This document shows, piece after piece, positions 18,149 through 26,340 of a stretch of 64,000 nucleotides of DNA (the stretch's first letter is position 1; every line of letters starts with the position of its first letter). The notes beneath the pieces are model-generated. The model did no database searches. It was not told the DNA's origin and saw only the letters and a list, made by a program, of their open reading frames with translations. Position numbers and translations under genes: made by a program. Location of the stretch: the NCBI GenBank assembly GCA_900313015.1, contig OMPR01000013.1, positions 1 through 64,000 of the forward strand, given 5' to 3'. This DNA is from Rhodobacteraceae bacterium EL53. Lineage in GTDB: Bacteria > Pseudomonadota > Alphaproteobacteria > Rhodobacterales > Rhodobacteraceae.

Positions 18149-18601
18149 ATGGCGAAGATGGATGAAATAAACCGCCGGATATTGCGCGAGTTAACCCGTG
18201 ATGGCCGGATCAGCAATTTGGACCTTGCCGAACGGGTGGGTCTGTCCCCCTCGGCCTGTTTGCGTCGGGTTCAGGAATTAGAACGCAACGGAGTGATCAG
18301 TGGCTATCGGGCTGTGTTGGACCCCGTCGCAAATGGGGTTGGATTTGTAGCCTATCTTGGGGTTGGGCTGGGGGAACACAGCAAGGCGGCGCAGGAGGGG
18401 TTTGAACGGGCATTGCAGCAATCTTCGGAGGTTGTGGAGTGTCACAACACCACGGGGACCATCGAATACCTGCTGCGGGTCGAATGTGCGGATCTTCAAA
18501 GTTATAAGATTTTTCACACCGAAGTGTTGGGGACATTGCCGCATGTCAACTCGATCACGTCGTATGTTGTGCTGGGTTCGCCAAAGGATTTACGGGCGTA
18601 A
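18149..18601 (+). CDS. Lrp/AsnC-family transcriptional regulator
   Basis: A 150-residue regulator with N-terminal helix-turn-helix (NRRILRELTRDGRISNLDLAERVGLSPSACLRRVQELE pattern, residues 7-50) and C-terminal AsnC/RAM ligand domain (CHNTTGTIEYLLRVEC). Divergent from a LysE-type exporter, which it probably activates when an amino acid accumulates. Confidence 0.93.
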   Translation: MAKMDEINRRILRELTRDGRISNLDLAERVGLSPSACLRRVQELERNGVISGYRAVLDPVANGVGFVAYLGVGLGEHSKAAQEGFERALQQSSEVVECHNTTGTIEYLLRVECADLQSYKIFHTEVLGTLPHVNSITSYVVLGSPKDLRA

Positions 18602-18721
18602 CAGAGAAAAAGTGAACGTCTTGACCCTTGTAGCATAGAGTTTTGCTGCCTAAGCTTGTCGCGATTTCGTCGCAAAAGATTGGCACAAGCCGACAGTGAC
18701 GCCAAAAACAGGGAGATAAAG

Positions 18722-19303
18722 ATGAAAGCCATCTGGACTGGAGCGCTTGTCGGTTTGTCGTTGTTGTGTGCAACGGCGGTGGCGGCTGCACCGTTGAAAT
18801 TGAAACCGGCCAGCCCGCAACCTTCGAGCCCCAAAGCGGGCCTGTCGGTTAAATATGCATGGGGCGGTGAGCCGCCTGCCAAAATTCAATCGCTTGATTC
18901 AGCCAAGCAGATGTTGTCTGGCACCAAGCGAGGCAAGCCGTTGCGCGGGCTTGATTATCGGGAAACGGATAAGGGCCAGCCTGTGTTGACCTATCCAAAG
19001 CCCTATAATGTGGTTGCGGACATTCGCGGGTATATCCGGTTTGATCAAGCTGGGGTTTATCAGATCGAAACCTGGTCGAACGATGGCATTGATGCCCGGA
19101 TTAGCGGACAGTCTGTCGGCTATTTTACGGGGCGCCAAGGGTGTGACGCCAACCAACGGATCGAGGTCGAAGTGCCCAAAGCAGGCTGGTATGATCTGAA
19201 AATGGTCTATTTCCAAAAATATGGTGGCTCTTGTCTGATGATGAAGGTTGGCAAAAAAGGGTCCAAGCTAAGATGGGCGCCGAACAACATTTTTGGTCAC
19301 TAA
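18722..19303 (+). CDS. Secreted PA14-like domain protein
   Basis: A 193-residue exported protein. Signal peptide MKAIWTGALVGLSLLCATAVAAAP ends near residue 23. The mature part includes IRGYIRFDQAGVYQIETWSNDGIDARISG, which fits the core strands of a PA14-like beta sandwich (a fold often binding glycans), then paired Cys residues at about 144 and 178. ATG at 18722 was chosen because it starts the signal peptide after AGGGAG. It stands alone with a terminator; the partner is unknown. Confidence 0.7.
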   Translation: MKAIWTGALVGLSLLCATAVAAAPLKLKPASPQPSSPKAGLSVKYAWGGEPPAKIQSLDSAKQMLSGTKRGKPLRGLDYRETDKGQPVLTYPKPYNVVADIRGYIRFDQAGVYQIETWSNDGIDARISGQSVGYFTGRQGCDANQRIEVEVPKAGWYDLKMVYFQKYGGSCLMMKVGKKGSKLRWAPNNIFGH

Positions 19304-19316
19304 CTGATGTGAAAGA

Positions 19317-19340
19317 CGGGGCCGCGAGGCCCCGCTTTTA
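19317..19340. terminator. Rho-independent terminator
   Basis: CGGGGCC and GGCCCCG pair around GCGA and are followed by CTTTTA. It ends the PA14-like gene and overlaps the stop of the convergent gene at 19338. Confidence 0.8.
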
Positions 19341-19961
19341 TTTGAGCGGCAGGCCTAGCCCCGCGCGCAAGGCCAGTTCCGGCGAAGATAGAACCCCAAC
19401 ATTGGCTGTTGTGTGTTGCGCCGCAGCGGCCATTGATGCTTGAGCCAGTACCACACAGGTAATAGTGGGGTGCTGCTCAACCGCTGCGTCTATCCGCTGG
19501 GCAATCTGCTGTGCAAACTGATCCGTTTGACCCGAAGCAAAAAGCGGCCAAAGGTTCGTCAGGGGCAGCGGCTGGATTGCTGCGGGTTTGCCCACCGCTG
19601 TGAAGGCCTGGGTCAACAAAGCGCGGGACGGCTCTAACGTGCTATCCAAACAATAGGCCATCAGGACGGGCCCGCCGGTGCTTGCCGCCAAATCCATCAT
19701 TGGCTGATCAATGCGCAGGGCACCGGCCAATGCGGCCTCTTCCCCAATGGTCGTGCAGCTGCAAAGCGCGTTGGGGGATTGTGCGATAAGGCGCTGAATT
19801 TCGGTGGACAACGTTGCATCTATTCCGCCTTGCGCGCGCTCTAACCAATCAGGGCGCACAACATGTGTGAGCTGCACCCCCGGAGCGATGCGGGCAGCGA
19901 TTTTAGTGAATGTGGTGCGATGCACGGATGCGGTGTGAAACAAAGTCAAATCATCAGTCAT
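19338..19961 (-). CDS. Asp/Glu racemase-superfamily-like protein
   Basis: A 207-residue protein of the aspartate/glutamate/hydantoin racemase fold. The first catalytic-type block is ALCSCTTIGEEA (Cys67/Cys69). The second catalytic Cys block, normally near residue 170-180, reads CVVLAQASMAAAA, so the usual Cys is replaced or displaced. It is likely a diverged binding protein or a lyase-like relative rather than a standard racemase. It follows the malyl-CoA lyase gene on the same strand, but a terminator hairpin lies between them. Confidence 0.55.
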   Translation of the reverse strand: MTDDLTLFHTASVHRTTFTKIAARIAPGVQLTHVVRPDWLERAQGGIDATLSTEIQRLIAQSPNALCSCTTIGEEAALAGALRIDQPMMDLAASTGGPVLMAYCLDSTLEPSRALLTQAFTAVGKPAAIQPLPLTNLWPLFASGQTDQFAQQIAQRIDAAVEQHPTITCVVLAQASMAAAAQHTTANVGVLSSPELALRAGLGLPLK

Positions 19962-19978
19962 GAGATACCTATAACGCA

Positions 19979-20005
19979 AAAGGGGCGCCCGATGGACGCC
20001 CCTTT
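19979..20005. terminator. Terminator hairpin after malyl-CoA lyase
   Basis: AAAGGGGCG and CGCCCCTTT form a 9 bp stem around CCCGATGGA. Read on the minus strand the stem ends in TTT. It lies between the lyase stop and the racemase-like start. Confidence 0.75.
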
Positions 20006-20027
20006 GTTTTGAAATATGTTAGGGGCG

Positions 20028-20987
20028 TTAGCCCGCAGCGATCAGTTCAGATTGCGCGACGATGACTTCGGCTTGTTTGATCGATGCGATGTCGACCAGG
20101 CGGCCTTTGTAAACAGTTGCACCTTCGCCGTTGGCTTTGGCAGTTTCCATCGCCGCAAGGATTTCACGCGCTTCGGCTACGGCCTCTTCGGAAGGGGTGA
20201 AAACTGTGTTTGCCAGCGCGATCTGCTTGGGGTGGATGGCCCATTTGCCGACCATGCCCAATGTCGCAGAGCGCTTGGCTTGTGCGATGTAGCCTTCGTC
20301 ATCAGAGAAGTCGCCAAAAGGACCATCAACGGGCAGAACGCCGTGAGTCCGGCACGCTGCCACGATTGCAGCTTGAGCCCAATGCCATGGGTCGGACCAG
20401 TGCTTTTCACCGTCGCGCAGCATGTAGTAGTTTTCCTGCGTGCCGCCGATGCCGGTGGTTTGCATACCCATTGAGGCTGCAAAGTCAGCCGCACCCAAGC
20501 TCATGGCCTGCATGCGGGGCGATGATGCTGCGATTTCTTCGACATGCGCCAACCCGGCTGCGGATTCGATGATGACTTCGAACGAGATCGGCTTGGTGCG
20601 GCCTTTGGCGCGCTCAATTGCGGTGACAAGCGCGTCAACGGCATAGACATCCGCGGCACAGCCAACTTTTGGGATCATGATCTGGTCAATGCGGTCACCC
20701 GCCTGCTCAAGAACATCAACAACGTCGCGGTACCAGTAAGGGGTATCCAGTCCGTTGATCCGGACAGACATGTATTTATTGCCCCAGTCGATGGTGTTTA
20801 GCGCCTCGATGATATTGGCACGCGCGCTGTCTTTGTCCGAAGGTGCGACAGAGTCTTCAAGATCAAGGTTGATCACATCCGCTGCAGAAGCCGCCATTTT
20901 CGGGAACAGTTTTGTGTTCGATCCTGGGCCAAACAATTGGCAGCGGTTGGGACGGGCCGGGGCGGCGGGCTGGATACGAAAGCTCAT
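20028..20987 (-). CDS. mcl1: L-malyl-CoA / beta-methylmalyl-CoA lyase (HpcH/HpaI-CitE family)
   Basis: A 319-residue CitE-like lyase closely matching the Rhodobacter type, which splits malyl-CoA to acetyl-CoA and glyoxylate and beta-methylmalyl-CoA to propionyl-CoA and glyoxylate in the ethylmalonyl-CoA pathway. Landmarks are RCQLFGPGSNTKLFPKMAASAADVINLDLEDSV in two short blocks, the metal Glu in FEVIIESAAGL, and GKWAIHPKQI. The ATG at 20987 fits the family start. It is divergent from dgcN across 299 bp. Confidence 0.9.
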   Translation of the reverse strand: MSFRIQPAAPARPNRCQLFGPGSNTKLFPKMAASAADVINLDLEDSVAPSDKDSARANIIEALNTIDWGNKYMSVRINGLDTPYWYRDVVDVLEQAGDRIDQIMIPKVGCAADVYAVDALVTAIERAKGRTKPISFEVIIESAAGLAHVEEIAASSPRMQAMSLGAADFAASMGMQTTGIGGTQENYYMLRDGEKHWSDPWHWAQAAIVAACRTHGVLPVDGPFGDFSDDEGYIAQAKRSATLGMVGKWAIHPKQIALANTVFTPSEEAVAEAREILAAMETAKANGEGATVYKGRLVDIASIKQAEVIVAQSELIAAG

Positions 20988-21286
20988 GCGGGCACCTTTC
21001 AAGGGTAATGAAATTGCGATTTTCCTAGGGAATGAGGTATTAAATTACGCGCGCCAGCGCAAGGTGGATTTGCACATGCAGCATTGCCGGTGCAGCATTT
21101 TCGGCAAGTCCACCTGTTCACGCAAAGAACCACGAACTTGAGGGGAATGCCGGGAAAAATTTGCGTCAAGTTACCAATTTTCAGTGATTTCTTGTGTCGC
21201 GTGATGATTCTTGAGCTGAAAATGAGAAACGCTCGTCTTGATGCTGCAATAATGTACGCCGGAATCAAGTATAGGAGTGCATTGCT
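20988..21286. promoter_or_regulatory. Divergent promoter region mcl1 / dgcN
   Basis: 299 bp without a gene. It holds a repeated GCAGCATT (about 21078 and 21093) and a TTTGCACATGCAG segment near 21070, in the area where a carbon-control regulator of the RamB or ScfR kind could bind. AGGAG at 21272-21276 is the dgcN ribosome site. No RNA gene is visible. Confidence 0.4.
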
Positions 21287-22288
21287 ATGATCGAGACACC
21301 GTATCTGTTGTTCCTGGGCGATGCGCCCGACCAACTCGCAGCCAAAGTGGCACAGGGCATCAAAGACTGGCGTCCAGAAAATGCCGTGGGCCAGTTCCGC
21401 ATGGACAATTGCAAGGCCGATCTGGGTCTTAAGGACATGGGATTGGTTGAAGCGCGTGAAGCTGGTGCAAAAACGCTGGTGATTGGCGTTGCCAACCGTG
21501 GCGGCGTGATCAGTCAAGAGTGGAAGAAAGTGCTCGTGATGGCATTGGAAGAAGGTTTTGACCTAGCTTCTGGTCTGCACAATCTGCTGCGCGATGAGCC
21601 CGATCTGGTTGCTGTGGCCGAAGCCACTGGGCAGAAACTGCACGATGTGCGTGTCCCCGAAGTTGACTACCCGATCGCCAATGGCGTTAAGCGCAAAGGC
21701 AAGCGGTGCTTGGCTGTTGGAACCGACTGTTCGGTGGGCAAGATGTATACTGCATTGGCCATGGACGCAGAGATGCGGGATCGCGGAATGAAGTCGACCT
21801 TCCGTGCGACGGGTCAAACCGGCATCCTGATCACCGGCGATGGTGTGCCTCTGGATGCGGTAATTGCGGACTTCATGGCGGGTTCGGTCGAATGGCTGAC
21901 ACCTGACAATGACGAAGATCACTGGGACTTGATCGAAGGTCAGGGCTCGTTGTTCCATGTGTCGTATTCCGGTGTGACCATGGCGCTGATTCACGGCGGG
22001 CAGCCGGATGCGCTGATCCTGAGCCATGAACCCACGCGCGACCATATGCGTGGCCTGCCGGGTTATCAGCAGCCTTCGCTTGAAGCGCTGCGCGATACCG
22101 CACTGAATCTGGCCAAAGTTGCAAACCCTGCGTGTCAGGTGGTTGGTGTATCGGTGAATACACAGCACATGGGCGAAGACGAAGCCAAGGCCTACTTGGC
22201 TAAAGTCGAGGCGGACATGGGTCTGCCTGCAACTGATCCGTTCCGGTTTGGCTCGGCCAAGCTGGTGGATGCGCTGGCCGCAATGTGA
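21287..22288 (+). CDS. dgcN: D-glutamate N-acetyltransferase (DUF1611)
   Basis: A 333-residue DUF1611 protein. The P-loop-like GTDCSVGKM (residues 145-153) is the conserved nucleotide/CoA-binding turn, preceded by an N-terminal Rossmann-like domain (residues 1-125). In marine bacteria this protein acetylates D-glutamate with acetyl-CoA as the first step of D-glutamate breakdown. The next gene encodes its epimerase partner DgcA, which supports the call. Confidence 0.88.
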   Translation: MIETPYLLFLGDAPDQLAAKVAQGIKDWRPENAVGQFRMDNCKADLGLKDMGLVEAREAGAKTLVIGVANRGGVISQEWKKVLVMALEEGFDLASGLHNLLRDEPDLVAVAEATGQKLHDVRVPEVDYPIANGVKRKGKRCLAVGTDCSVGKMYTALAMDAEMRDRGMKSTFRATGQTGILITGDGVPLDAVIADFMAGSVEWLTPDNDEDHWDLIEGQGSLFHVSYSGVTMALIHGGQPDALILSHEPTRDHMRGLPGYQQPSLEALRDTALNLAKVANPACQVVGVSVNTQHMGEDEAKAYLAKVEADMGLPATDPFRFGSAKLVDALAAM

Positions 22289-22352
22289 TCTAAGCGGCAC
22301 GCCGAAGGAGGGTTATCCCACCTTCGGCGGCCGTAACTGTGATAAGAAAAGG

Positions 22353-23327
22353 ATGGGGCGCGTGCAGGTAGAAGTCACTCGGGATGTTTTTAAACTGGCG
22401 CAGGTGTTCACCATCTCGCGCGGATCGCGGACCGAAGCCAAAGTGCTGACGGTGCGGATTACGGATGGCGAATATCAGGGGTGGGGCGAATGTGTGCCCT
22501 ATGCGCGGTACAATGAAACGCTCGAGTCGGTTGAGGCAGAAATCAATGCTCTGCCCGAGGCTTTTGATCGTGATACATTGATGGATTTGCTGCCTGCAGG
22601 GGCAGCCCGCAATGCCGTGGATTGTGCATTGTGGGATCTAGAGGCCAAGCGAGCCGGCAAATCAGTCTGGGAGCTGGCCAGGCTGGACGCACCGGGGCCG
22701 GAAATCACCGCTTATACCCTGTCACTGGATACACCGGAAAAGATGCAGGCGCAGGCCGCGGAAAACGCATTTCGACCCTTGTTGAAAATTAAACTGGGTA
22801 CGGCGGATGATATGCCCCGGCTTGAGGCCGTGCGTGCAGGTGCACCAGATTCAACCATCATCGTAGACGCAAACGAGGGGTGGTCCGCGGCGGTTTACGC
22901 CGATCTGGCGCCGCATCTGGTGCGTCTGGGTGTGACGTTGGTGGAACAACCCCTGCCTGCGGGCGAGGACGAAGCTTTGCTGGGGATGGATCGCCCAGTG
23001 CCTGTCTGCGCCGACGAAAGTTGCCATGACCGCACCAGCTTGCCCAAGCTCAAAGGTAAATACGATGTGGTCAATATCAAGCTGGACAAAACGGGTGGCT
23101 TGACCGAGGCGCTGCGCCTGCGGGATGCGGCCCTGGCCGAAGGTTATGACGTGATGGTCGGTTGCATGGTCGGGTCGTCTTTGGCGATGGCCCCCGCGAC
23201 TTTGGTGGCGCAGGGTGCGTCGGTGGTGGATCTTGACGGGCCGCTGTTGTTGGCCGAAGACCGCGACAACGCTTTGACATTTGATGACAAGGGTGTGCAT
23301 CCGCCGGTTGCAGCCCTTTGGGGATAG
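22353..23327 (+). CDS. dgcA: N-acetyl-D-glutamate racemase (enolase superfamily)
   Basis: A 324-residue member of the dipeptide epimerase/MLE group. The acid/base Lys pair is in LLKIKLG (K145, K147) and NIKLDKTGG (K243); metal ligands are D172 (VDANEGW), E198 (VEQP) and D221 (CADES). It converts N-acetyl-D-glutamate to N-acetyl-L-glutamate. The ATG at 22353 follows AAAAGG; a GTG at 22362 is an alternative. Operon: dgcN, dgcA, D-amino-acid aminotransferase. Confidence 0.88.
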   Translation: MGRVQVEVTRDVFKLAQVFTISRGSRTEAKVLTVRITDGEYQGWGECVPYARYNETLESVEAEINALPEAFDRDTLMDLLPAGAARNAVDCALWDLEAKRAGKSVWELARLDAPGPEITAYTLSLDTPEKMQAQAAENAFRPLLKIKLGTADDMPRLEAVRAGAPDSTIIVDANEGWSAAVYADLAPHLVRLGVTLVEQPLPAGEDEALLGMDRPVPVCADESCHDRTSLPKLKGKYDVVNIKLDKTGGLTEALRLRDAALAEGYDVMVGCMVGSSLAMAPATLVAQGASVVDLDGPLLLAEDRDNALTFDDKGVHPPVAALWG

Positions 23328-23337
23328 GAGACGCACA

Positions 23338-24198
23338 ATGCGCACAGTTTATGTAAACGGCCAATATCTGCCGGAAACCGAAGCCACCGTTTCGATCTTT
23401 GACCGTGGGTTTCTGATGGCCGACGGCGTCTACGAAGTGACCTCGGTACTGGACGGCAAGCTGATTGATTTTGATGGCCACGCCGTTCGTCTGGAGCGCT
23501 CGTTGAACGAGTTGGACATGCGTGCCGCCTGCACCAAGGAAGAGTTGCTTGATATCCACCGCGAATTGGTGCGTGTGAACGAGATTACAGAAGGTTTGAT
23601 TTATCTTCAGATCACACGCGGGTCCGATGGCGACCGTGATTTCATCTTCCCGGACCCTGAGACCACCAAGCCGACCATCGTGATGTTCACTCAGAACAAG
23701 CCGGGCTTGGCTGATAGTCCCGCCGCGAAAAAGGGCGCCAAGATCATCTCGATCGAGGACATTCGCTGGGGTCGTCGCGACATCAAAACGGTGCAGCTGC
23801 TTTATCCATCCATGGGCAAGATGATGGCCAAGGCGGCCGGAGCAGATGATGCGTGGTTGATCGAAGATGGTCACGTGACCGAAGGCACCAGCAACAATGC
23901 CTATTTCGTCAAGAACGGAAAAATCGTCACCCGCCCACTGTCCACCGATATTCTGCATGGCATCACCCGTAAGGCGGTTTTGCGCATGGCGGAAGAGGCG
24001 CAGATGGAAGTTGAAGAGCGCCTGTTCACAATTGATGAAGCCAAAGAGGCAGACGAAGCCTTTACCACTTCGGCGTCTGCCTTTGTGATGCCAGTGGTGG
24101 AAATTGATGGCGTTGTCCTGGGCGATGGTACGCCGGGCCCAATTGCCACGCGTCTGCGCGAAATTTATCTGGATGAAAGCCTCAAGGCTGCCATCTAA
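23338..24198 (+). CDS. dat: D-amino-acid aminotransferase (class IV)
   Basis: A 286-residue fold-type IV PLP enzyme. It opens with VYVNGQYLPETEATVSIFDRGF, has the Schiff-base K150 in WGRRDIKTVQLL, and EGTSNNAYFV near the phosphate site. It moves the amino group of D-amino acids (such as D-Ala) to 2-oxoglutarate, giving D-glutamate, which DgcN and DgcA can then process. It starts 10 nt after dgcA and ends the operon. Confidence 0.9.
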   Translation: MRTVYVNGQYLPETEATVSIFDRGFLMADGVYEVTSVLDGKLIDFDGHAVRLERSLNELDMRAACTKEELLDIHRELVRVNEITEGLIYLQITRGSDGDRDFIFPDPETTKPTIVMFTQNKPGLADSPAAKKGAKIISIEDIRWGRRDIKTVQLLYPSMGKMMAKAAGADDAWLIEDGHVTEGTSNNAYFVKNGKIVTRPLSTDILHGITRKAVLRMAEEAQMEVEERLFTIDEAKEADEAFTTSASAFVMPVVEIDGVVLGDGTPGPIATRLREIYLDESLKAAI

Positions 24199-24222
24199 AT
24201 CATACTTATGATTTTCATGACG

Positions 24223-24255
24223 TGGGGCGTGCCGTTTGGCGCGCCCCATGTTTTT
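24223..24255 (+). terminator. Rho-independent terminator of the dgc operon
   Basis: TGGGGCGTGCC and GGCGCGCCCCA pair around GTTT and are followed by TGTTTTT. It lies 24 nt after the aminotransferase stop. Confidence 0.88.
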
Positions 24256-24313
24256 CTGGCACTGCTGCGATGTAGTTTCGCCGGAAATTCCAACCCAACA
24301 AAACCGACCTCAG

Positions 24314-24330
24314 TTTGACGATATCAAACC
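24314..24330. promoter_or_regulatory. Palindromic operator candidate before the CaiB gene
   Basis: GTTTGA, CGATA, TCAAAC: a 17 bp inverted repeat with 6 bp arms, 47 bp before the start codon at 24378. It is in the right place for a repressor or activator of the CoA-transferase gene. No regulator gene lies beside it. Confidence 0.45.
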
Positions 24331-24377
24331 ATCACACTTGGCCTGCATGAATAGAATTCCCTGAGGGAGGACGTTTC

Positions 24378-25568
24378 ATGCAACCATTTGAAGGCTTGCG
24401 GGTCTTAGATCTAACTCATGTTTTTGCCGGTCCGTTTTGTGCGTATCAGCTTGGCGTGCTTGGGGCTGAAGTGATCAAAATAGAACCTGTGGATCGCCCT
24501 GATATGACACGCATTGAGGGCGCCGATGCAGACCTGAATGCGGCTGGCATGGGCTTGTCTTTTCAAGCTCAGGGGGGTGGAAAAAAGACACTCGCATTGG
24601 ATCTGAAATCCGAAGAGGGCCGTGACTTGTTTGACCGGCTCATCGCTACGGCGGATGTGTTGGTTCAAAATTATACCGCGCAGGCGGTCGAGGCATTGGG
24701 TCTGGGTTATGAACGGCTTTCTGCTTTGAAGCCCGATCTGATTTATTGTGCCATCAGCGGGTTTGGTCAGGTAAGCCCTAAAGCCGCGCATCCTGCCTAT
24801 GACAACGTTATTCAAGCCTTTAGTGGGATTATGTCGACCAATGGGGATGTGGGGCAGGGTCCGCTCCGGATTGGGCCTGCGGTCATTGATTATGGCACAG
24901 GTGTTCAGGCTGCGCTGGCAATCTCGGCAGCCTTGTTTGGGCGGGCTCAGACGGGGTTGGGGCGGCGCGTTGATGTGGCAATGGCCGATGCGGCTTTGAT
25001 GCTGATGAATTCGTACACCGCTGCGACCCTCGCGACAGGGGACGTGCCAAGACCGGATGGTAACCATGATTTGGAATTGGCAGGATATCGCACATTTGAG
25101 ACATCAGATGGTCAACTAATGATCGGCGCGTTCACCAATGCACAGATGGCGAACTTGATGACTGCCGTGGGGGACGACGCGACCGCCGCAGAGATTCTGG
25201 CAACACCGCGCGCGGAAGTTGGTTCGCGGAGAATGGCTGATGCTGCACGTTTGGAGCGCGTTATGCTGAACCGCACCGCTGCAGAATGGGAGGACCACCT
25301 GAACGCGCATCATGTACCGGCTGCGCGTGTGCGAGGCATAGATGAGGCACTGCAAGAGCCGCATTATCAAGCGCGCAAGGTGGTTCAGACCGTTGGTGAG
25401 GGGCGGTTTGCGGTGGCCGGGTTCACCTATGATCATGGTGGGCCAGAGTTGAAAACGCTACCGCGGGCGCATGGGGCTGACAGCCGATCTGTACTGGCGG
25501 AATTGGGTGTGGATGCGGCCAAATTTGCAAATCTGGCCGCCAAAGGCGTGGTGTTCAGCCCTTCTTAG
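24378..25568 (+). CDS. CaiB/BaiF-family CoA-transferase
   Basis: A 396-residue family III CoA-transferase. It opens with the family N-terminus (LRVLDLTHVFAGPFCAYQLG) and has the active-site region RRVDVAMADAALMLMN, with the catalytic Asp expected there. Such enzymes move CoA between carboxylic acids (formyl/oxalyl, carnitine, mesaconyl). With malyl-CoA lyase 3.4 kb away a role in C4/C5 CoA-ester metabolism is possible, but not shown. The 3' end overlaps the convergent DUF1244 gene by 14 nt. Confidence 0.85.
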   Translation: MQPFEGLRVLDLTHVFAGPFCAYQLGVLGAEVIKIEPVDRPDMTRIEGADADLNAAGMGLSFQAQGGGKKTLALDLKSEEGRDLFDRLIATADVLVQNYTAQAVEALGLGYERLSALKPDLIYCAISGFGQVSPKAAHPAYDNVIQAFSGIMSTNGDVGQGPLRIGPAVIDYGTGVQAALAISAALFGRAQTGLGRRVDVAMADAALMLMNSYTAATLATGDVPRPDGNHDLELAGYRTFETSDGQLMIGAFTNAQMANLMTAVGDDATAAEILATPRAEVGSRRMADAARLERVMLNRTAAEWEDHLNAHHVPAARVRGIDEALQEPHYQARKVVQTVGEGRFAVAGFTYDHGGPELKTLPRAHGADSRSVLAELGVDAAKFANLAAKGVVFSPS

Positions 25569-25869
25569 TCACGTTTTCCTCAAAAGCGACCTTGAAGGCG
25601 GCTTGTTTTTCCGGGCTTGCATCGGTTTGATAGTTTGCCTTCCACTCATCCATGGTCATGCCATAATAGGCTTCGCGAGCTTGGTTTTTGTCCATCTCAA
25701 TGCCGCGCTCGTTTGCGGCCTCTTGATACCAGCGGGCCAGACAGTTCCGGCAAAACCCGGCCAAGTTCATCATGTCAATGTTCTGTGCGTCTGTGCGATC
25801 TTCCATCAGGTGCTTTTGCAAGCGGCGAAAAGCGGCGGCCTGAATTTCGATTTCGGTTAGCTGATCCAT
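25555..25869 (-). CDS. DUF1244 family protein
   Basis: A 104-residue protein with the highly conserved QNIDMMNLAGFCRNCLARWY block (residues 29-48), including a CxxC pair. The family is common in Proteobacteria and has no known function. Its last 14 nt overlap the 3' end of the CaiB gene on the other strand. Confidence 0.9.
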   Translation of the reverse strand: MDQLTEIEIQAAAFRRLQKHLMEDRTDAQNIDMMNLAGFCRNCLARWYQEAANERGIEMDKNQAREAYYGMTMDEWKANYQTDASPEKQAAFKVAFEENVTKKG

Positions 25870-25984
25870 GCGTATGGCTCCGGAAAAAGTGTTATGCGTC
25901 CCTCTCTCTAGGTACCAAGCCCCGCCTGCAGTTACAATGAAACGAGGGAAATTGCGGCTGCGAGGGGCGCATCTTCCTTGGAAG

Positions 25985-26224
25985 CTAGATCAGCTTGAAA
26001 GCCAAATATGGGATCACGGCAAAAACCAAAGTGACGATTTTGTAGTTGGCCAAGAAGCGATAATGTTCTGCCCTCACCGCCTCTGGTTCAAGTTTGAACC
26101 AGTTGGCATGGATGCCAACCACCCAATTCTGCATGAAAAAGAGAACTGCAGTGGCTAGCATTAAGTACCCGAGGTTCAATACCGCCATCCAACCAAAGAC
26201 AGTAGTCAGAGTTTCAACAGTCAT
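25985..26224 (-). CDS. Small two-helix membrane protein (DUF6868-like)
   Basis: A 79-residue protein with two hydrophobic segments (about 12-34 and 57-78) and an acidic/basic loop between (PEAVRAEHYRFLANYK). The layout resembles the small DUF6868 family. A ribosome site AAGGAGC precedes the ATG. Function unknown. Confidence 0.65.
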   Translation of the reverse strand: MTVETLTTVFGWMAVLNLGYLMLATAVLFFMQNWVVGIHANWFKLEPEAVRAEHYRFLANYKIVTLVFAVIPYLAFKLI

Positions 26225-26340
26225 GACATGCTCCTTTCAAGGGTAGGTTTCTGTCATGACTAATATGGGGTTCTGGGCACGTTCCTGCAAGATTTTCGCA
26301 GCGAAACTAAGGGGGTTCAAGACGAAATGCTAAGGTCTTG

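Noticed and set aside
23077-24249. Minus-strand ORF of 390 codons
   Set aside because: It is the shadow of dgcA and the D-amino-acid aminotransferase, whose catalytic motifs are intact on the plus strand.
24300-24335. FNR box at the TTGAC-ATCAA text before the CaiB gene
   Set aside because: The central spacer is three bases and not four; the symmetric reading GTTTGA-N5-TCAAAC fits better.
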